This document shows positions 54,437-63,949 of a stretch of DNA of 64,000 nucleotides, in pieces. The stretch spans positions 39,379 through 103,378 of the forward strand of contig CAJLBJ010000002.1 of the NCBI GenBank assembly GCA_905204935.1. Reading direction: 5' to 3'. The notes beneath the pieces were generated by a model. The model was not told the origin of the DNA and made no database searches. It saw only the letters and a program-made list of their open reading frames with translations. The position numbers and the translations under genes are program-made. Source of the stretch: an uncultured Lactobacillus sp. (lineage in GTDB: Bacteria > Bacillota > Bacilli > Lactobacillales > Lactobacillaceae). Each line of letters begins with the position of its first letter. Position 1 is the first letter of the stretch.

Positions 54437-54703
54437 ATGGAAAAGAAAGATTTTCACGTAATTGCAGAAACAGGGATTCACGCACGTCCAGCAACATTGC
54501 TTGTGCAAGCTGCTAGCAAGTTTAACTCTGACATCACATTGGAATACAATGGCAAGTCAGTTAACTTGAAATCCATCATGGGTGTTATGTCTTTAGGTGT
54601 AGGCCAAGGTGCAGACGTAACAATCTCTGCTGAAGGTGCAGACGAAGCAGAAGCAATTGCAGCAATTGTTGAAACAATGAACAAGGAAGGACTTGCTGAA
54701 TAA
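54437..54703 (+). CDS. ptsH: Phosphocarrier protein HPr
   Basis: 88 residues. The EI-phosphorylated His15 is in [10 protein letters not shown], and the HPr-kinase site Ser46 is in [12 protein letters not shown]. It carries phosphate from EI to sugar-specific EIIA domains, and as P-Ser-HPr it is the CcpA cofactor in catabolite control. AAAGGAG precedes the ATG. Its stop overlaps the ptsI start (TAATG). Confidence 0.98.
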   Translation: MEKKDFHVIAETGIHARPATLLVQAASKFNSDITLEYNGKSVNLKSIMGVMSLGVGQGADVTISAEGADEAEAIAAIVETMNKEGLAE

Positions 54704-56424
54704 TGACGAAAATGTTAAAGGGGATCGCAGCTAGTGATGGTATTGCAGCTGCTAAGGCATATATGCTTGTCCAACCCGATTTGTCATTTTCTGAAACAAG
54801 CATTGCAGATCCTGAAGCAGAAATTAAGCGTCTTGACGATGCTGTAGCTACATCTAAGACAGAACTTGAAGCTATTAAGGCTAAAGCAGCTGAAAACTTA
54901 GGTGCGGAAGAAGCAGAAGTTTTTGAAGCTCACTTGACTATTTTGGCCGATCCAGAATTGTTAGGTCAAATCAAAGACAAGATTACATCTGATAAAGTGA
55001 ACGCAGAAGCTGCTTTGAAGAGTGTTACAGACATGTTTATTTCCATGTTTGAAGCAATGACAGACAATGCTTACATGCAAGAACGTGCTAGTGACATTCG
55101 TGACGTTACTAAACGTATCTTAAGCCATTTATTAGGCGTAACTTTACCTAACCCAGCTTTAATTAACGAAGAAGTTGTGATTATTGCGCATGATTTGACA
55201 CCATCAGATACAGCTCAATTAGATCGCAACTTTGTTAAAGGTTTCATTACAGATATCGGTGGTCGTACCTCACATTCGGCTATCATGTCACGTACTTTGG
55301 AAATTCCTGCAGTTGTTGGTTCTGGTAACGCAACAAGTGAAGTTAAAGAAGGCGATGTTGTTATCATTGATGGTATCAACGGGGATGCTTTAGTTAACCC
55401 AAGTGAAGCGCAATTAGCACAATATCAAGAAAAAGCTGCAGCATTTGCAGCCCAAAAAGCTGAATGGAAGCAATTAAAAGACGCTAAAACTGTAACCGCT
55501 GATGGCAAAGAAGTTATCTTAGGCGCAAACATCGGAACACCTAAAGATGTTGGAGGTGCTAACGATAACGGTGCTGAAGCAGTTGGTTTGTTCCGTTCAG
55601 AATTCTTATACATGGATGCAAGTGAACTTCCTGGTGAAGAAGATCAATTCGTTGCTTATAAAGAAGCTTTAGAAGGTATGAACGGCAAGCAAGTTGTTGT
55701 TCGTACAATGGATATTGGTGGGGATAAGGAATTACCTTACTTACCACTTCCTGAAGAAGAAAATCCATTCTTGGGTTATCGTGCCGTTCGTATCTGTTTA
55801 GAACGTCAAGATATCTTTAGAACACAATTACGTGCTTTGCTACGTGCATCTGCATTTGGTCGTTTAGCAATTATGTTCCCAATGATTGCAACGGTTAAAG
55901 AATTCAAAGATGCTAAAGCTATCTTTGAAGAAGAAAAAGCTAAGCTCATCAGTGAAGGTATAGCTGTTTCTGATGACATCGAAGTAGGTATGATGATGGA
56001 AATCCCAGCTGCTGCAATGATTGCAGATAAGTTGGCTAAATATGCTGACTTCTTTAGTATCGGAACAAACGATTTGATCCAATACACAATGGCAGCAGAC
56101 CGTGGTAACGAACGCGTATCTTACCTATATCAACCATATAACCCATCAATTTTACGCCTCATCAAAAATATCATCGATTCTTCTCATAAAGAGGGTAAGT
56201 GGACTGGTATGTGTGGCGAAATGGCCGGTGACCAAGTTGCTGTACCGTTATTGTTAGGTCTTGGTTTAGATGAATTCTCCATGAGCGCAACTTCAATCTT
56301 GAAGACACGTAGCTTGATGAAGAAGCTTGATTCTGCTAAGATGCAAGAATTAGCTGATAAAGCTGTTAATGAATGTGAAACAACTGAAGAAGTTGAAGCT
56401 TTGGTTGCTGAATATACAAAATAA
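54703..56424 (+). CDS. ptsI: Phosphoenolpyruvate-protein phosphotransferase (Enzyme I)
   Basis: 573 residues. The active-site His lies in [20 protein letters not shown] (about 180-200). The PEP-binding barrel carries [36 protein letters not shown], and the C-terminal [22 protein letters not shown] and GMCGEMAGD segments. It starts the PTS phosphorelay by transferring phosphate from PEP to HPr. It overlaps ptsH by 1 nt and is followed by two terminators in series. Confidence 0.98.
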   Translation: MTKMLKGIAASDGIAAAKAYMLVQPDLSFSETSIADPEAEIKRLDDAVATSKTELEAIKAKAAENLGAEEAEVFEAHLTILADPELLGQIKDKITSDKVNAEAALKSVTDMFISMFEAMTDNAYMQERASDIRDVTKRILSHLLGVTLPNPALINEEVVIIAHDLTPSDTAQLDRNFVKGFITDIGGRTSHSAIMSRTLEIPAVVGSGNATSEVKEGDVVIIDGINGDALVNPSEAQLAQYQEKAAAFAAQKAEWKQLKDAKTVTADGKEVILGANIGTPKDVGGANDNGAEAVGLFRSEFLYMDASELPGEEDQFVAYKEALEGMNGKQVVVRTMDIGGDKELPYLPLPEEENPFLGYRAVRICLERQDIFRTQLRALLRASAFGRLAIMFPMIATVKEFKDAKAIFEEEKAKLISEGIAVSDDIEVGMMMEIPAAAMIADKLAKYADFFSIGTNDLIQYTMAADRGNERVSYLYQPYNPSILRLIKNIIDSSHKEGKWTGMCGEMAGDQVAVPLLLGLGLDEFSMSATSILKTRSLMKKLDSAKMQELADKAVNECETTEEVEALVAEYTK

Positions 56425-56460
56425 TTAACTCTTTAAGAAGTTGATAAACGTCAGCTTTAA

Positions 56461-56496
56461 AAAAGTCTCACAGTAATTTTTGCTGTGAGACTTTTT
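56461..56496 (+). terminator. First terminator after ptsI
   Basis: AAAAGTCTCACAG / CTGTGAGACTTTTT perfect hairpin with a 9-nt loop. Confidence 0.93.
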
Positions 56497-56497
56497 G

Positions 56498-56536
56498 GCT
56501 CTCTTTACTGGTTTTGCCAGTACGGAGAGCTTTTTT
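56498..56536 (+). terminator. Second terminator after ptsI, dispersed-repeat type
   Basis: GCTCTCTTTACTGG / CCAGTACGGAGAGC arms (one mismatch), then TTTTTT. It starts 1 nt after the preceding terminator and belongs to the same repeat group as 36955 and 62755. The rest of the 419-nt gap 56425-56843 is AT-rich with only the next operon's promoter. Confidence 0.9.
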
Positions 56537-56774
56537 GTTTAATAAACACAGATGCAAAGAATTATGTATATAAATTCTTTTTTAAATGTTAATTGTGATA
56601 TTTTTCTTATAAAAATATGATTACTAGAGTTTTTAATAGCGGTAGTAATTTAATTCTTCTTTAAACATTACTTTACAAACTATATTATATAACGTATAAT
56701 ATAGTGAATCATATATTTAGATATATACTACTTAAGAATTGTTATGTTTTTTTTTCAAGAAAAGGGCTTAACGT

Positions 56775-56803
56775 TGCAATAGTTGCGGTAAAACAATATA
56801 ATT
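56775..56803 (+). promoter_or_regulatory. Promoter of the glycolipid operon
   Basis: TTGCAA (56775-56780), 17-nt spacer, TATAAT (56798-56803), 40 nt before the first GTG start. Confidence 0.8.
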
Positions 56804-56843
56804 AACAGAGACTAGAGAGGTAATTTTAGAAAGGGGGATACTC

Positions 56844-58022
56844 GTGAATATCGGATTGTTTACAGATACTTATTATCCACAAGTTAGTGGAGTAGCTACA
56901 TCAATTAAGACTTTACGCTCACAATTAGAACGTCAAGGTCATAATGTTTATATTTTCACAACAACAGATCCTAATGTTGATAAAAGTATCTATGAGCGTA
57001 ATATTTTCCGCTTTACAAGTATTCCGTTTGTTTCATTTACGGATCGAAGAATTGCGATTCGGGGGATGTTTCATGCGTATCAAGTTGCTAAAGAATTAAA
57101 CTTGGATATCGTGCATACACAAACTGAATTTTCAATGGGCTTAATTGGTAAATTTGTTGCTAAGAATTTAAAGATTCCATGTGTTCATACATATCATACA
57201 ATGTATGAAGATTATTTGCATTATGTAGCCAAAGGTAAGCTACTAAGGCCATATCACGTTAAACAAATGACTAAGACATATTGTTATCATATGAGTGGGG
57301 TAATTGCTCCAAGTACACGCGTTTTAGATACCTTATTGGCATATGGTGTTAAAGAACCAATTAGCATTATTCCAACAGGTGTTGATTTGAGTAAATTTCA
57401 AACCAAACAAGATGAAAATTTACGGGCAAAATATCAATTAACAGCAGATACGCCATTGATTTTAACATTGAGTCGCTTGGCGTTTGAAAAAGATATTGAT
57501 AAATTAATTGCTGTGTTACCTGATATTTTAACTAAAGTTCCACATGCTAAATTGATGATTTGTGGAGATGGGCCAGCTAGAGAATCTTTGCAACAACAAG
57601 TTACGGACTTAGGCTTAACTCAACAAGTGATTTTTACTGGTGAAATAGACAATGATGAAGTTGCAAATTATTATCGTATGGCAGATGTATTTGCATCGAC
57701 TTCAGTTTCAGAATCACAAGGCTTAACTTATATTGAAGCTTTAGCGGCAGGTGTTAAGGTTGTTGCACAACATAGTCCATACACCGATGAGTTATTAGAT
57801 AATCCAAACATTGGACAAACTGTTGCGACAAAAGAACAACTTGTTGCAGTGATCAGCGAATATTTGTTATATCCTAAACGATATAATGATCCAGAACCGT
57901 TGCAAGCAAAATTAATGGCTATTTCAGCTGAAAATTTTGGGATACAAGTAATGGATTTTTATCACGCAAGTCGAAAAAGGTATCTTGCTAATTTAACTAG
58001 TCGTGCAGGAGAACGGATATAG
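56844..58022 (+). CDS. GT4 glycosyltransferase, diacylglycerol glucosyltransferase type
   Basis: 392 residues from a GTG preceded by AAAGGGGG. The N-terminus MNIGLFTDTYYPQVSGVATSI and the SESQGLTYIEALAAG donor site (EX7E motif near 295-310) are typical of family GT4 enzymes that put the first glucose on diacylglycerol (Almgs/LafA/BgsB-like). The product would be the monoglucosyl-diacylglycerol precursor of the LTA anchor. It sits 25 nt before a second GT4 gene and in the same operon as a flippase-like protein. Which glycosyltransferase acts first is not provable from sequence. Confidence 0.85.
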   Translation: MNIGLFTDTYYPQVSGVATSIKTLRSQLERQGHNVYIFTTTDPNVDKSIYERNIFRFTSIPFVSFTDRRIAIRGMFHAYQVAKELNLDIVHTQTEFSMGLIGKFVAKNLKIPCVHTYHTMYEDYLHYVAKGKLLRPYHVKQMTKTYCYHMSGVIAPSTRVLDTLLAYGVKEPISIIPTGVDLSKFQTKQDENLRAKYQLTADTPLILTLSRLAFEKDIDKLIAVLPDILTKVPHAKLMICGDGPARESLQQQVTDLGLTQQVIFTGEIDNDEVANYYRMADVFASTSVSESQGLTYIEALAAGVKVVAQHSPYTDELLDNPNIGQTVATKEQLVAVISEYLLYPKRYNDPEPLQAKLMAISAENFGIQVMDFYHASRKRYLANLTSRAGERI

Positions 58023-58047
58023 GCGCTAAATTTAAAGGGGTTTTTGA

Positions 58048-59067
58048 ATGCTTAAAATTAACATGTTTTCTTCGGCTGATAAGGTGAAAGGCCAAGGAGT
58101 GGGCAGTGCTTATAACGAATTAGTTGAACTTTTAGAAAAATTTTTTCCAAGTGAGCTAAAAATAACAATTAATCAGTTAAAAAAAGTTGATATTAGTCAT
58201 TATCATACAATTGATCCACAGTATTATTTAGCGAGTTTTTTACCTAATCGTGGTGTTAATGTTGGGTATGTTCATTTTTTACCTGAAACGATTGAAGGTA
58301 GTTTGCAATTACCTAAAGTAATTAAATGGATTTTTTATAAGTATATGATTGCATTTTATAAGCGAATGGATGCCCTTGTAGTAGTTAATCCAACGTTTAT
58401 TCCTAAATTAACAGCTTATGGAATTGAAAAACAAAAGATTACGTATATTCCCAATTTCGTATCAACTAAGACATTTTATCCACAAACCAAGCAACAAAAG
58501 TTGGATTTGCGCCAAAAATATACTATAGCTGAAGATAAATTTGTTGTACTCGGTGTAGGCCAAGTACAACAACGAAAAGGTGTGTTAGATTTTGTGCAAT
58601 TAGCCAAAGAAAATCCAGATATGCAATTTATTTGGGTTGGCGGATTTTCATTTGGGAAAATGACTGATGGATATCAACAATTGAGTAGGATTGTGGATAA
58701 TCCACCAGCAAATTTATTGTTTACGGGAATTGTTGATCGTCAAAAGATGAATGAATATTATAATATTGCTGATATTTTTTTATTACCGTCTTATAATGAA
58801 CTGTTTCCGATGAGTATTTTAGAAGCATTTAGTTGTAATGTTGCGGTTATGGTGCGTGATTTGGAGTTATATGATGCTGTAATTTCAGGTTACTATGAAC
58901 CAGCACAAGATGTTGAACAGATGGGGTTTAAGTTAAATGAACTTAAGGATTCACCTGAAAAATTAGCACTTTTACAACAAAAATCAAAAAAAGCAGCAAG
59001 TTATTACTCTGAGCAACGATTAGCAGAGATTTGGAAAAAGTATTACGCTAAGCTTGTAGGAGAATAG
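58048..59067 (+). CDS. GT4 glycosyltransferase, second glycolipid enzyme
   Basis: 339 residues. It begins LKINMFSSADKVKGQGVGSAY, characteristic of the CpoA/LafB/BgsA-like glycolipid synthases, and has the EX7E donor motif in NELFPMSILEAFSCN (about 252-266). It likely adds the second sugar to monoglucosyl-diacylglycerol, giving the diglycosyl anchor on which LtaS builds. AAGGGG precedes the ATG. The next gene starts 4 nt after its stop, so all three are one transcript. Confidence 0.85.
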   Translation: MLKINMFSSADKVKGQGVGSAYNELVELLEKFFPSELKITINQLKKVDISHYHTIDPQYYLASFLPNRGVNVGYVHFLPETIEGSLQLPKVIKWIFYKYMIAFYKRMDALVVVNPTFIPKLTAYGIEKQKITYIPNFVSTKTFYPQTKQQKLDLRQKYTIAEDKFVVLGVGQVQQRKGVLDFVQLAKENPDMQFIWVGGFSFGKMTDGYQQLSRIVDNPPANLLFTGIVDRQKMNEYYNIADIFLLPSYNELFPMSILEAFSCNVAVMVRDLELYDAVISGYYEPAQDVEQMGFKLNELKDSPEKLALLQQKSKKAASYYSEQRLAEIWKKYYAKLVGE

Positions 59068-59071
59068 TGAG

Positions 59072-60085
59072 ATGACTAGGAAAAATAAGATTACGTTAGT
59101 TTTAATGTTAATTCTTGGCGGATTGATTATGTGGTATTCTATGCGCAAAGTGCCATTTGAAAATTTAATGGTAGACATTTTTAATTTGCGTTGGGAATGG
59201 CTATTAGTTGCAGTTTTATGTATGTTGATATCTTTTGGGATTGAGGCGGTAGTGGTTCAATTGCTATTAAAAGAGAAACATGCCGATTTTGGATTTAAAA
59301 ATGCTTTACGCGTGCCATTAATTGAACAACTTTTTAACGGGATTACACCTTTTGCAACTGGTGGGCAACCGGCCCAGCTTTTTGCTTTAGTTCAATCTGG
59401 AGTTGATGCAGGAAAAGCAACCTCAATTTTATTGATGAAGTTTATTGTGTATCAAGCAATGATTGTTGTAAATTTTGTTTTTTGCTTGTTGTTAGGATTT
59501 CATTATCTTGAAAGCAAACTACATGTCTTAGCTTTGTTGGTTATTTTTGGCTTTTTGATTCATTTTACGGTAATCATAGGTTTATTGTTGGTGATGTATT
59601 GGTATAAATTTACCAAAAAGATGGTGCATATTTGCTTGTTACCGTTAAAACTTTTGAAAAACAAAAGCTTATATCCTAAGTGGGAAGAAAAAATTGATGT
59701 TAAAATTGATTCATTTTATCAAGAAAGTCTACGTCTTAAAGAAGATAAAATGATGATTTTTAAAATATGCATTTTAACTTTGATTCAGCTAATGTTTTAT
59801 TATGTGATTCCATATTTTATTTTATTAGCTCTAGGAATTACACATGCTAATATTTTAATGGTGACTACGCTACATGTTTTGATTGTAATGGTGATTTCGT
59901 TATTTCCGATTCCAGGAGGAACAGGGGGCGCAGAATACAGCTTTTCTATTATTTTTGCGACTTTCCTACACGGAGGGGCTAAATTAGTTTTAGCCATGAT
60001 TTTATGGCGCTTAATCACCTATTACTTGGGGATGTTTTGTGGTATTGTAGCTTTAGTTGTTAAGCCACAAAAAAAACGTTCTTAA
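59072..60085 (+). CDS. Flippase-like membrane protein (UPF0104 / lysyl-PG synthase TM region)
   Basis: 337 residues, about eight membrane helices, no soluble catalytic domain. Landmarks are FNGITPFATGGQPAQLFAL (about 88-106) and FPIPGGTGGAEYSFSIIFATF (about 274-294), both conserved in the YbhN/MprF N-terminal family. Equivalent genes follow the glycolipid glycosyltransferases in Listeria and other Firmicutes, where a role in moving or handling glycolipid is suspected. Transport of the LTA anchor is inference. Confidence 0.85.
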   Translation: MTRKNKITLVLMLILGGLIMWYSMRKVPFENLMVDIFNLRWEWLLVAVLCMLISFGIEAVVVQLLLKEKHADFGFKNALRVPLIEQLFNGITPFATGGQPAQLFALVQSGVDAGKATSILLMKFIVYQAMIVVNFVFCLLLGFHYLESKLHVLALLVIFGFLIHFTVIIGLLLVMYWYKFTKKMVHICLLPLKLLKNKSLYPKWEEKIDVKIDSFYQESLRLKEDKMMIFKICILTLIQLMFYYVIPYFILLALGITHANILMVTTLHVLIVMVISLFPIPGGTGGAEYSFSIIFATFLHGGAKLVLAMILWRLITYYLGMFCGIVALVVKPQKKRS

Positions 60086-60160
60086 TAAAGTTGTAATGTT
60101 TTTTCTTAACTTAACTATCGCTATCTTTTGTCAGATACGGTATAATCAAAGCGGTGCATT

Positions 60161-60226
60161 AATTTGCTAAAAATAGCAAAGCAAATTGCGCAGTTTCAAA
60201 CTGCCTAAGATAAGTCTAGTGAGACT
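60161..60226 (+). ncRNA. Three-hairpin leader upstream of the DUF1797 gene
   Basis: Three adjacent inverted repeats: AATTTGCT/AGCAAATT (60161-60168 / 60180-60187), GCAGT/ACTGC (60190-60194 / 60200-60204) and AGTCT/AGACT (60213-60217 / 60222-60226). They follow a TATAAT at 60141 and precede the AGGAAAGAGG ribosome-binding region by about 15 nt. None has a T-run, so they are not simple terminators. This may be a regulatory leader. Confidence 0.4.
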
Positions 60227-60260
60227 ATGCAAACTTTTTAGGAAAGAGGCGTGTTAAACG

Positions 60261-60494
60261 ATGGAAAATTCACAACTTGTAGCAATTATTTCGCGATTAG
60301 ACGCGATGACTAAAAGTGCCAATGGTGAGGTGCAATCACGGCGCTTTGAAAAAGATGGCCAAGAAAGATGTTTTGTGACTTATGATCCACAAACAGAAAC
60401 TTTTGAGCTAGAAGAACTTTCCAATCACCAAAAGTTCGAATTTGATAATATCGACTTAGCAACGTTGGAAATTTATGATTTGCTCGACTATTAA
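60261..60494 (+). CDS. DUF1797 (YkuJ) family protein
   Basis: 77 residues (MENSQLVAIISRLDAMTKSAN...). The pattern QSRRFEKDGQERCFVTYDPQTETFELEE followed by FDNIDLATLEIYDLL is typical of the YkuJ/DUF1797 family of Firmicutes, small alpha/beta proteins of unknown function. GAAAGAGG precedes the ATG. It lies between the glycolipid operon and ltaS, with its own structured leader. Confidence 0.88.
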   Translation: MENSQLVAIISRLDAMTKSANGEVQSRRFEKDGQERCFVTYDPQTETFELEELSNHQKFEFDNIDLATLEIYDLLDY

Positions 60495-60601
60495 ACTAAT
60501 TATTAAATAATTGTGAAGATGGGGGGCGTTATGTTCCCCTTTTTGCTATTTTAAACTATAATCTATTTTCAGAAATACTAATTGACATGGAGGAAAACAA
60601 A

Positions 60602-62662
60602 TTGCGTTTAGTAAATAAAATCCGGGATATTTTGAGTACCCGTGCAGGTTTTTTCATCTTAACGATTGTGTTGTTTTGGTTGAAAACGTATTGGGTTTAT
60701 CAAAGTAAGTTTTCTTTGGGGATTACTAACAACATGCAAAAATTCTTGTTAGTAGTTAATCCAATTCCGGCTGCTTTATTAATCTTTGGAATTGCTCTTT
60801 ACTTTAGAGGGAAAAAAGCATATTGGATTATGATGATTATCAATTTAATTGAATCATTATGGTTGTTTGCTAATACCTTATACTATCGTGAATTTTCTGA
60901 TTTCTTATCTTTTGGAATCATTAAATCTTCAGGTTCAGTTGCAAATAACTTAACTTTAAGTATCAGCGAAATCATTCATCCAAGTGACTTTTTAGTTTTT
61001 GTAGATTTTGTTGTCTTATTAGTGTTGTTATTAACCAAATTCATTAGAATTGATTATCGACCATTAAAGAAACGCTATGCGCTACTTGTTTCAACGGCTG
61101 CAATTGTTTTGTTTGCTTTTAATTTAACTTTAGCGGAAAAAGATCGTTCACAACTTTTAACTAGAACATTTGATAATAACTATATTGTTAAATATTTGGG
61201 GTTGAACTTTTATGCTGGTTATAATGCATACCAAACGCATAAGGAAAGTTCAACGCGTGCTAATGCAAGCAGCAGTGATATGGATCAAGTCTTGAAATAC
61301 TTGAAAAAGAACCGTGTTGGGGCAAATATGGAATATTTTGGACAAGCTAAAGGTAAAAATGTATTTATTTTCCACTTAGAAAGTTTCCAACAATTCCTAA
61401 TTAACTATAGGGTCAATGGCCAAGAGGTTACACCAAATATTAACAAGTTTTATGCTGACTCCAATACCTTGTCATTTGATAATTTCTTTAATCAAGTAGG
61501 ACAAGGTAAGACATCTGATGCGGAAACAATGCTTGAAAACTCATTGTTTGGTTTACCATCAGGTTCAGTTATGACTTCTTATGGGACGTCTAATACCTTC
61601 CAAGCCTTACCAGCAATGTTGGATCAAAGAGGTTACACTACAGCTGCATTTCACGGTGATGTAGGTAGTTTTTGGAATCGCGATAATACCTATAAGTCTT
61701 GGGGATATCAATATTTCTTTAGTGAAGATTATTATGACAATAAAACGAATTATAGCATTGGTTACGGCCTAAAAGATAAGATTTTCTTGCAACAATCAGC
61801 TAAATATATCGAACAATTGCCACAACCGTTTTATGCTAAATTGATTACCGTAACTAACCACTACCCATATGAAATAGACAAGCAAAATCAAAATATCGAA
61901 AAAACAACTACCGGAGATAAGACTGTTGATGGTTATGTACAAACTGCACGCTATTTAGACGATGCATTTGGCGAGTTTATGTCTTATTTGAAGAAGGTTG
62001 GTTTATATGATAACTCTATGATTGTTGTTTATGGAGACCATTATGGTATTTCAAATAATCATAAAAAAGCAATTGCTCAACTTTTAGGGTTAGATTCTGT
62101 TTCTGATTATGATTTAGCAATGTTCCAAAAGGTTCCATTTATGATTCATATGCCTGGTTTGAAAGGTGGTATCAATCATACCTATGGTGGTGAAATCGAT
62201 GTGATGCCAACATTGATGGATCTTTTAGGGATTAAAAACACAGATACTATTCAATTAGGTAATGATTTGTTGGCAAAAGATCGCAATCAAACCGTTGTAT
62301 TTAGAAACGGAGATTTTGTGTCGCCAAACTTTAGCAAGATTGGTAGTAAAGTATATAATAATCAAGGACAAGATGTCACAGATAGTTTGACTGCAGAGCA
62401 ACAAAAAGAAGTTGATGCGCAACAAAAGTATGCAGATGAAACATTATCATTATCTGATAAAATTGTAACAGGTGATTTGTTACGTTTCTATACACCTAGT
62501 GGCTTTACTAAAGTAGATAAATCGCAATTTAGCTATAAGTATAGTAATGGGATTAAGCAACTTAAAGAAGCACGTCAAAAGAATAAGACAAGTGTTATAG
62601 ATAAGAATGGTGGTAAATCTACACAAGATTTATATCAAACGGATGCGCCTGAATTGAAATAA
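60602..62662 (+). CDS. ltaS: Lipoteichoic acid synthase
   Basis: 686 residues from a TTG at 60602, because GGAGG lies 9 nt before it; the ATG at 60587 overlaps that site. Five N-terminal membrane helices (to about 176) are followed by an extracellular sulfatase-fold domain. Catalytic residues by comparison with S. aureus LtaS: Glu260 (FHLESF), nucleophile Thr304 in GQGKTSDAE, and Asp479-His480 in VYGDHYG. An Ala-x-Ala (ANA) near 221-223 could be a signal peptidase site releasing the domain. It polymerises glycerol-phosphate from phosphatidylglycerol onto the glycolipid made by the upstream operon. Confidence 0.95.
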   Translation: MRLVNKIRDILSTRAGFFILTIVLFWLKTYWVYQSKFSLGITNNMQKFLLVVNPIPAALLIFGIALYFRGKKAYWIMMIINLIESLWLFANTLYYREFSDFLSFGIIKSSGSVANNLTLSISEIIHPSDFLVFVDFVVLLVLLLTKFIRIDYRPLKKRYALLVSTAAIVLFAFNLTLAEKDRSQLLTRTFDNNYIVKYLGLNFYAGYNAYQTHKESSTRANASSSDMDQVLKYLKKNRVGANMEYFGQAKGKNVFIFHLESFQQFLINYRVNGQEVTPNINKFYADSNTLSFDNFFNQVGQGKTSDAETMLENSLFGLPSGSVMTSYGTSNTFQALPAMLDQRGYTTAAFHGDVGSFWNRDNTYKSWGYQYFFSEDYYDNKTNYSIGYGLKDKIFLQQSAKYIEQLPQPFYAKLITVTNHYPYEIDKQNQNIEKTTTGDKTVDGYVQTARYLDDAFGEFMSYLKKVGLYDNSMIVVYGDHYGISNNHKKAIAQLLGLDSVSDYDLAMFQKVPFMIHMPGLKGGINHTYGGEIDVMPTLMDLLGIKNTDTIQLGNDLLAKDRNQTVVFRNGDFVSPNFSKIGSKVYNNQGQDVTDSLTAEQQKEVDAQQKYADETLSLSDKIVTGDLLRFYTPSGFTKVDKSQFSYKYSNGIKQLKEARQKNKTSVIDKNGGKSTQDLYQTDAPELK

Positions 62663-62754
62663 CAATATCACAAAGAGGTTCTAGAATAGTGTAAGTTTTA
62701 GATTTTTTGGATAGAGTAGTCAGCAAAGATTAAAGTTATTAATTTTGATTTTTG

Positions 62755-62795
62755 AGCTCTCTTTACTGGAGTTTTCCAGTGAAGAGGGCTTTTTT
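62755..62795 (+). terminator. Terminator after ltaS, dispersed-repeat type
   Basis: Arms AGCTCTCTTTACTGG and CCAGTGAAGAGGGCT are identical to those after galU; the tail is TTTTT. It lies 92 nt after the ltaS stop. Confidence 0.92.
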
Positions 62796-63597
62796 GCTTG
62801 CTTTTTGTGATAAGCATAAAGCTGATTTTGATAATATTCATAGGCTTGTTTTAATTTGGTGGAATCGTTTTTTTGTTAAATAACTCCACTGAAAATTCTG
62901 CCATTTTTTAAATGTGGTAAAGTCTAATCTTTCTTCTGGCTTTAAAAATAACATGTATAAAGATTTTAGCTGCCGATATTTAGCTTAGCTAGGATTTTTT
63001 GGGTTTAATTACTTCATGATTTGTTTGCAGACACCGTCAAAGGCGCGATTTAAATGTTGAACGGAAACGTTTGGTATTTGGAAAACATTCTTTAATCAAA
63101 GAATAATAAGCGACATTCATATCAGTAACGATATAGTGCACACCCAGACGAATAAGCAACTAAGTCCTTTTTCCTGTAATTATGCAAGATATCAAAGAGC
63201 TCACCTGTATCTTTGTCCATATAATTTAAATTTTAGTCAATTCTTCTAAAATAGCGTAGTGAACTTATTTTGAAATAAAGCACGAAGGATTAACTAGATA
63301 AGTTCGTGCCGTAAAATATCTTTGGCAAGACCGATAATGATAACGTTGCTTTTTAAGCGCAGGTAAGTTTTTTTATTTGCACAACGATTCAAAAGAATCA
63401 TTGAAGTTTTCTTACCATTTTATTTTAACGGATATTTTCATATGTCTGTTTTTGTTTTTTATCAAAAAATTAGGACTGCGTTTTTTAATATTTAAGTTAG
63501 TCTGAATAAATTTTTTATTGTATTGGAGGTTTAAGCAATTAATTAAGAAAGTACATAAGTAAATTTGATGAAGTTTGAAGGTAAGTAGCTTGGTCAT
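62795..63597 (-). pseudogene. Decayed ISL3-family transposase
   Basis: Minus-strand frames, joined across several frameshifts and stops, read in order as KTYLRLKKQRYHYRSCQRYF, then TARTYLVNPSCFISK, MDKDTGELFDILHNYRKK, RLGVHYIVTDMNVAYYSLIK, VQHLNRAFDGVCKQIMK, YRQLKSLYMLFLKPEERLDF and LKQAYEYYQNQLYAYHKK. These are successive segments of an ISL3-family transposase: the zinc-binding N-terminal end, the DDE region and the following helices. The C-terminal third is missing, cut off next to the ltaS terminator. At least four frameshifts or stops are present, so it is inactive. No terminal inverted repeats were identified. Confidence 0.82.
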
Positions 63598-63669
63598 TTA
63601 AGAGTTTTGGTTGTAATTTTTACTAGGATAAAAAATATGTGATTTTTTAAAATTAAATTTCAAAAAGTG

Positions 63670-63698
63670 TTGACTTAAATTAATAAAGTTGATAATAT
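63670..63698 (+). promoter_or_regulatory. rRNA operon promoter 1
   Basis: TTGACT (63670-63675), 17-nt spacer, TAATAT (63693-63698). Confidence 0.6.
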
Positions 63699-63731
63699 AT
63701 TACTTGTCGCTGAGATGTGATAAAAAAATTG

Positions 63732-63760
63732 TTGACATATCATTTTGATTATTGTAAAAT
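63732..63760 (+). promoter_or_regulatory. rRNA operon promoter 2
   Basis: Consensus TTGACA (63732-63737), 17-nt spacer, TAAAAT (63755-63760). Confidence 0.75.
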
Positions 63761-63820
63761 TTAATGGTTGTCAAAAAAATAAAAGTTTATCATATTGATA
63801 TTAAAAAAATAAAAAACTTC

Positions 63821-63849
63821 TTGACTGAAGGTTGTTAAGATGATAAACT
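63821..63849 (+). promoter_or_regulatory. rRNA operon promoter 3
   Basis: TTGACT (63821-63826), 17-nt spacer, TAAACT (63844-63849). Confidence 0.55.
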
Positions 63850-63898
63850 ATAAAAGTTCTTTTGGTTCTCTAGTGAATTGAAAGAATAGAAAAAATGT

Positions 63899-63927
63899 TT
63901 GACAAACGTTTGTGAGTTTGTTAAAAT
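63899..63927 (+). promoter_or_regulatory. rRNA operon promoter 4 (proximal)
   Basis: Consensus TTGACA (63899-63904), 17-nt spacer, TAAAAT (63922-63927), the best match of the four. Confidence 0.8.
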
Positions 63928-63949
63928 ATAGAAGTTGTTAAATGTAACT

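Noticed and set aside
54276..54508. Open frames on both strands between the 63-codon gene and ptsH
   Set aside because: They overlap each other and the ptsH start, lack ribosome-binding sites and have no recognisable composition.
63412..63597. Independent 61-codon gene on the minus strand
   Set aside because: It lies at the upstream end of the decayed ISL3 transposase and is in the right place to be its N-terminal remnant; no ribosome-binding site.
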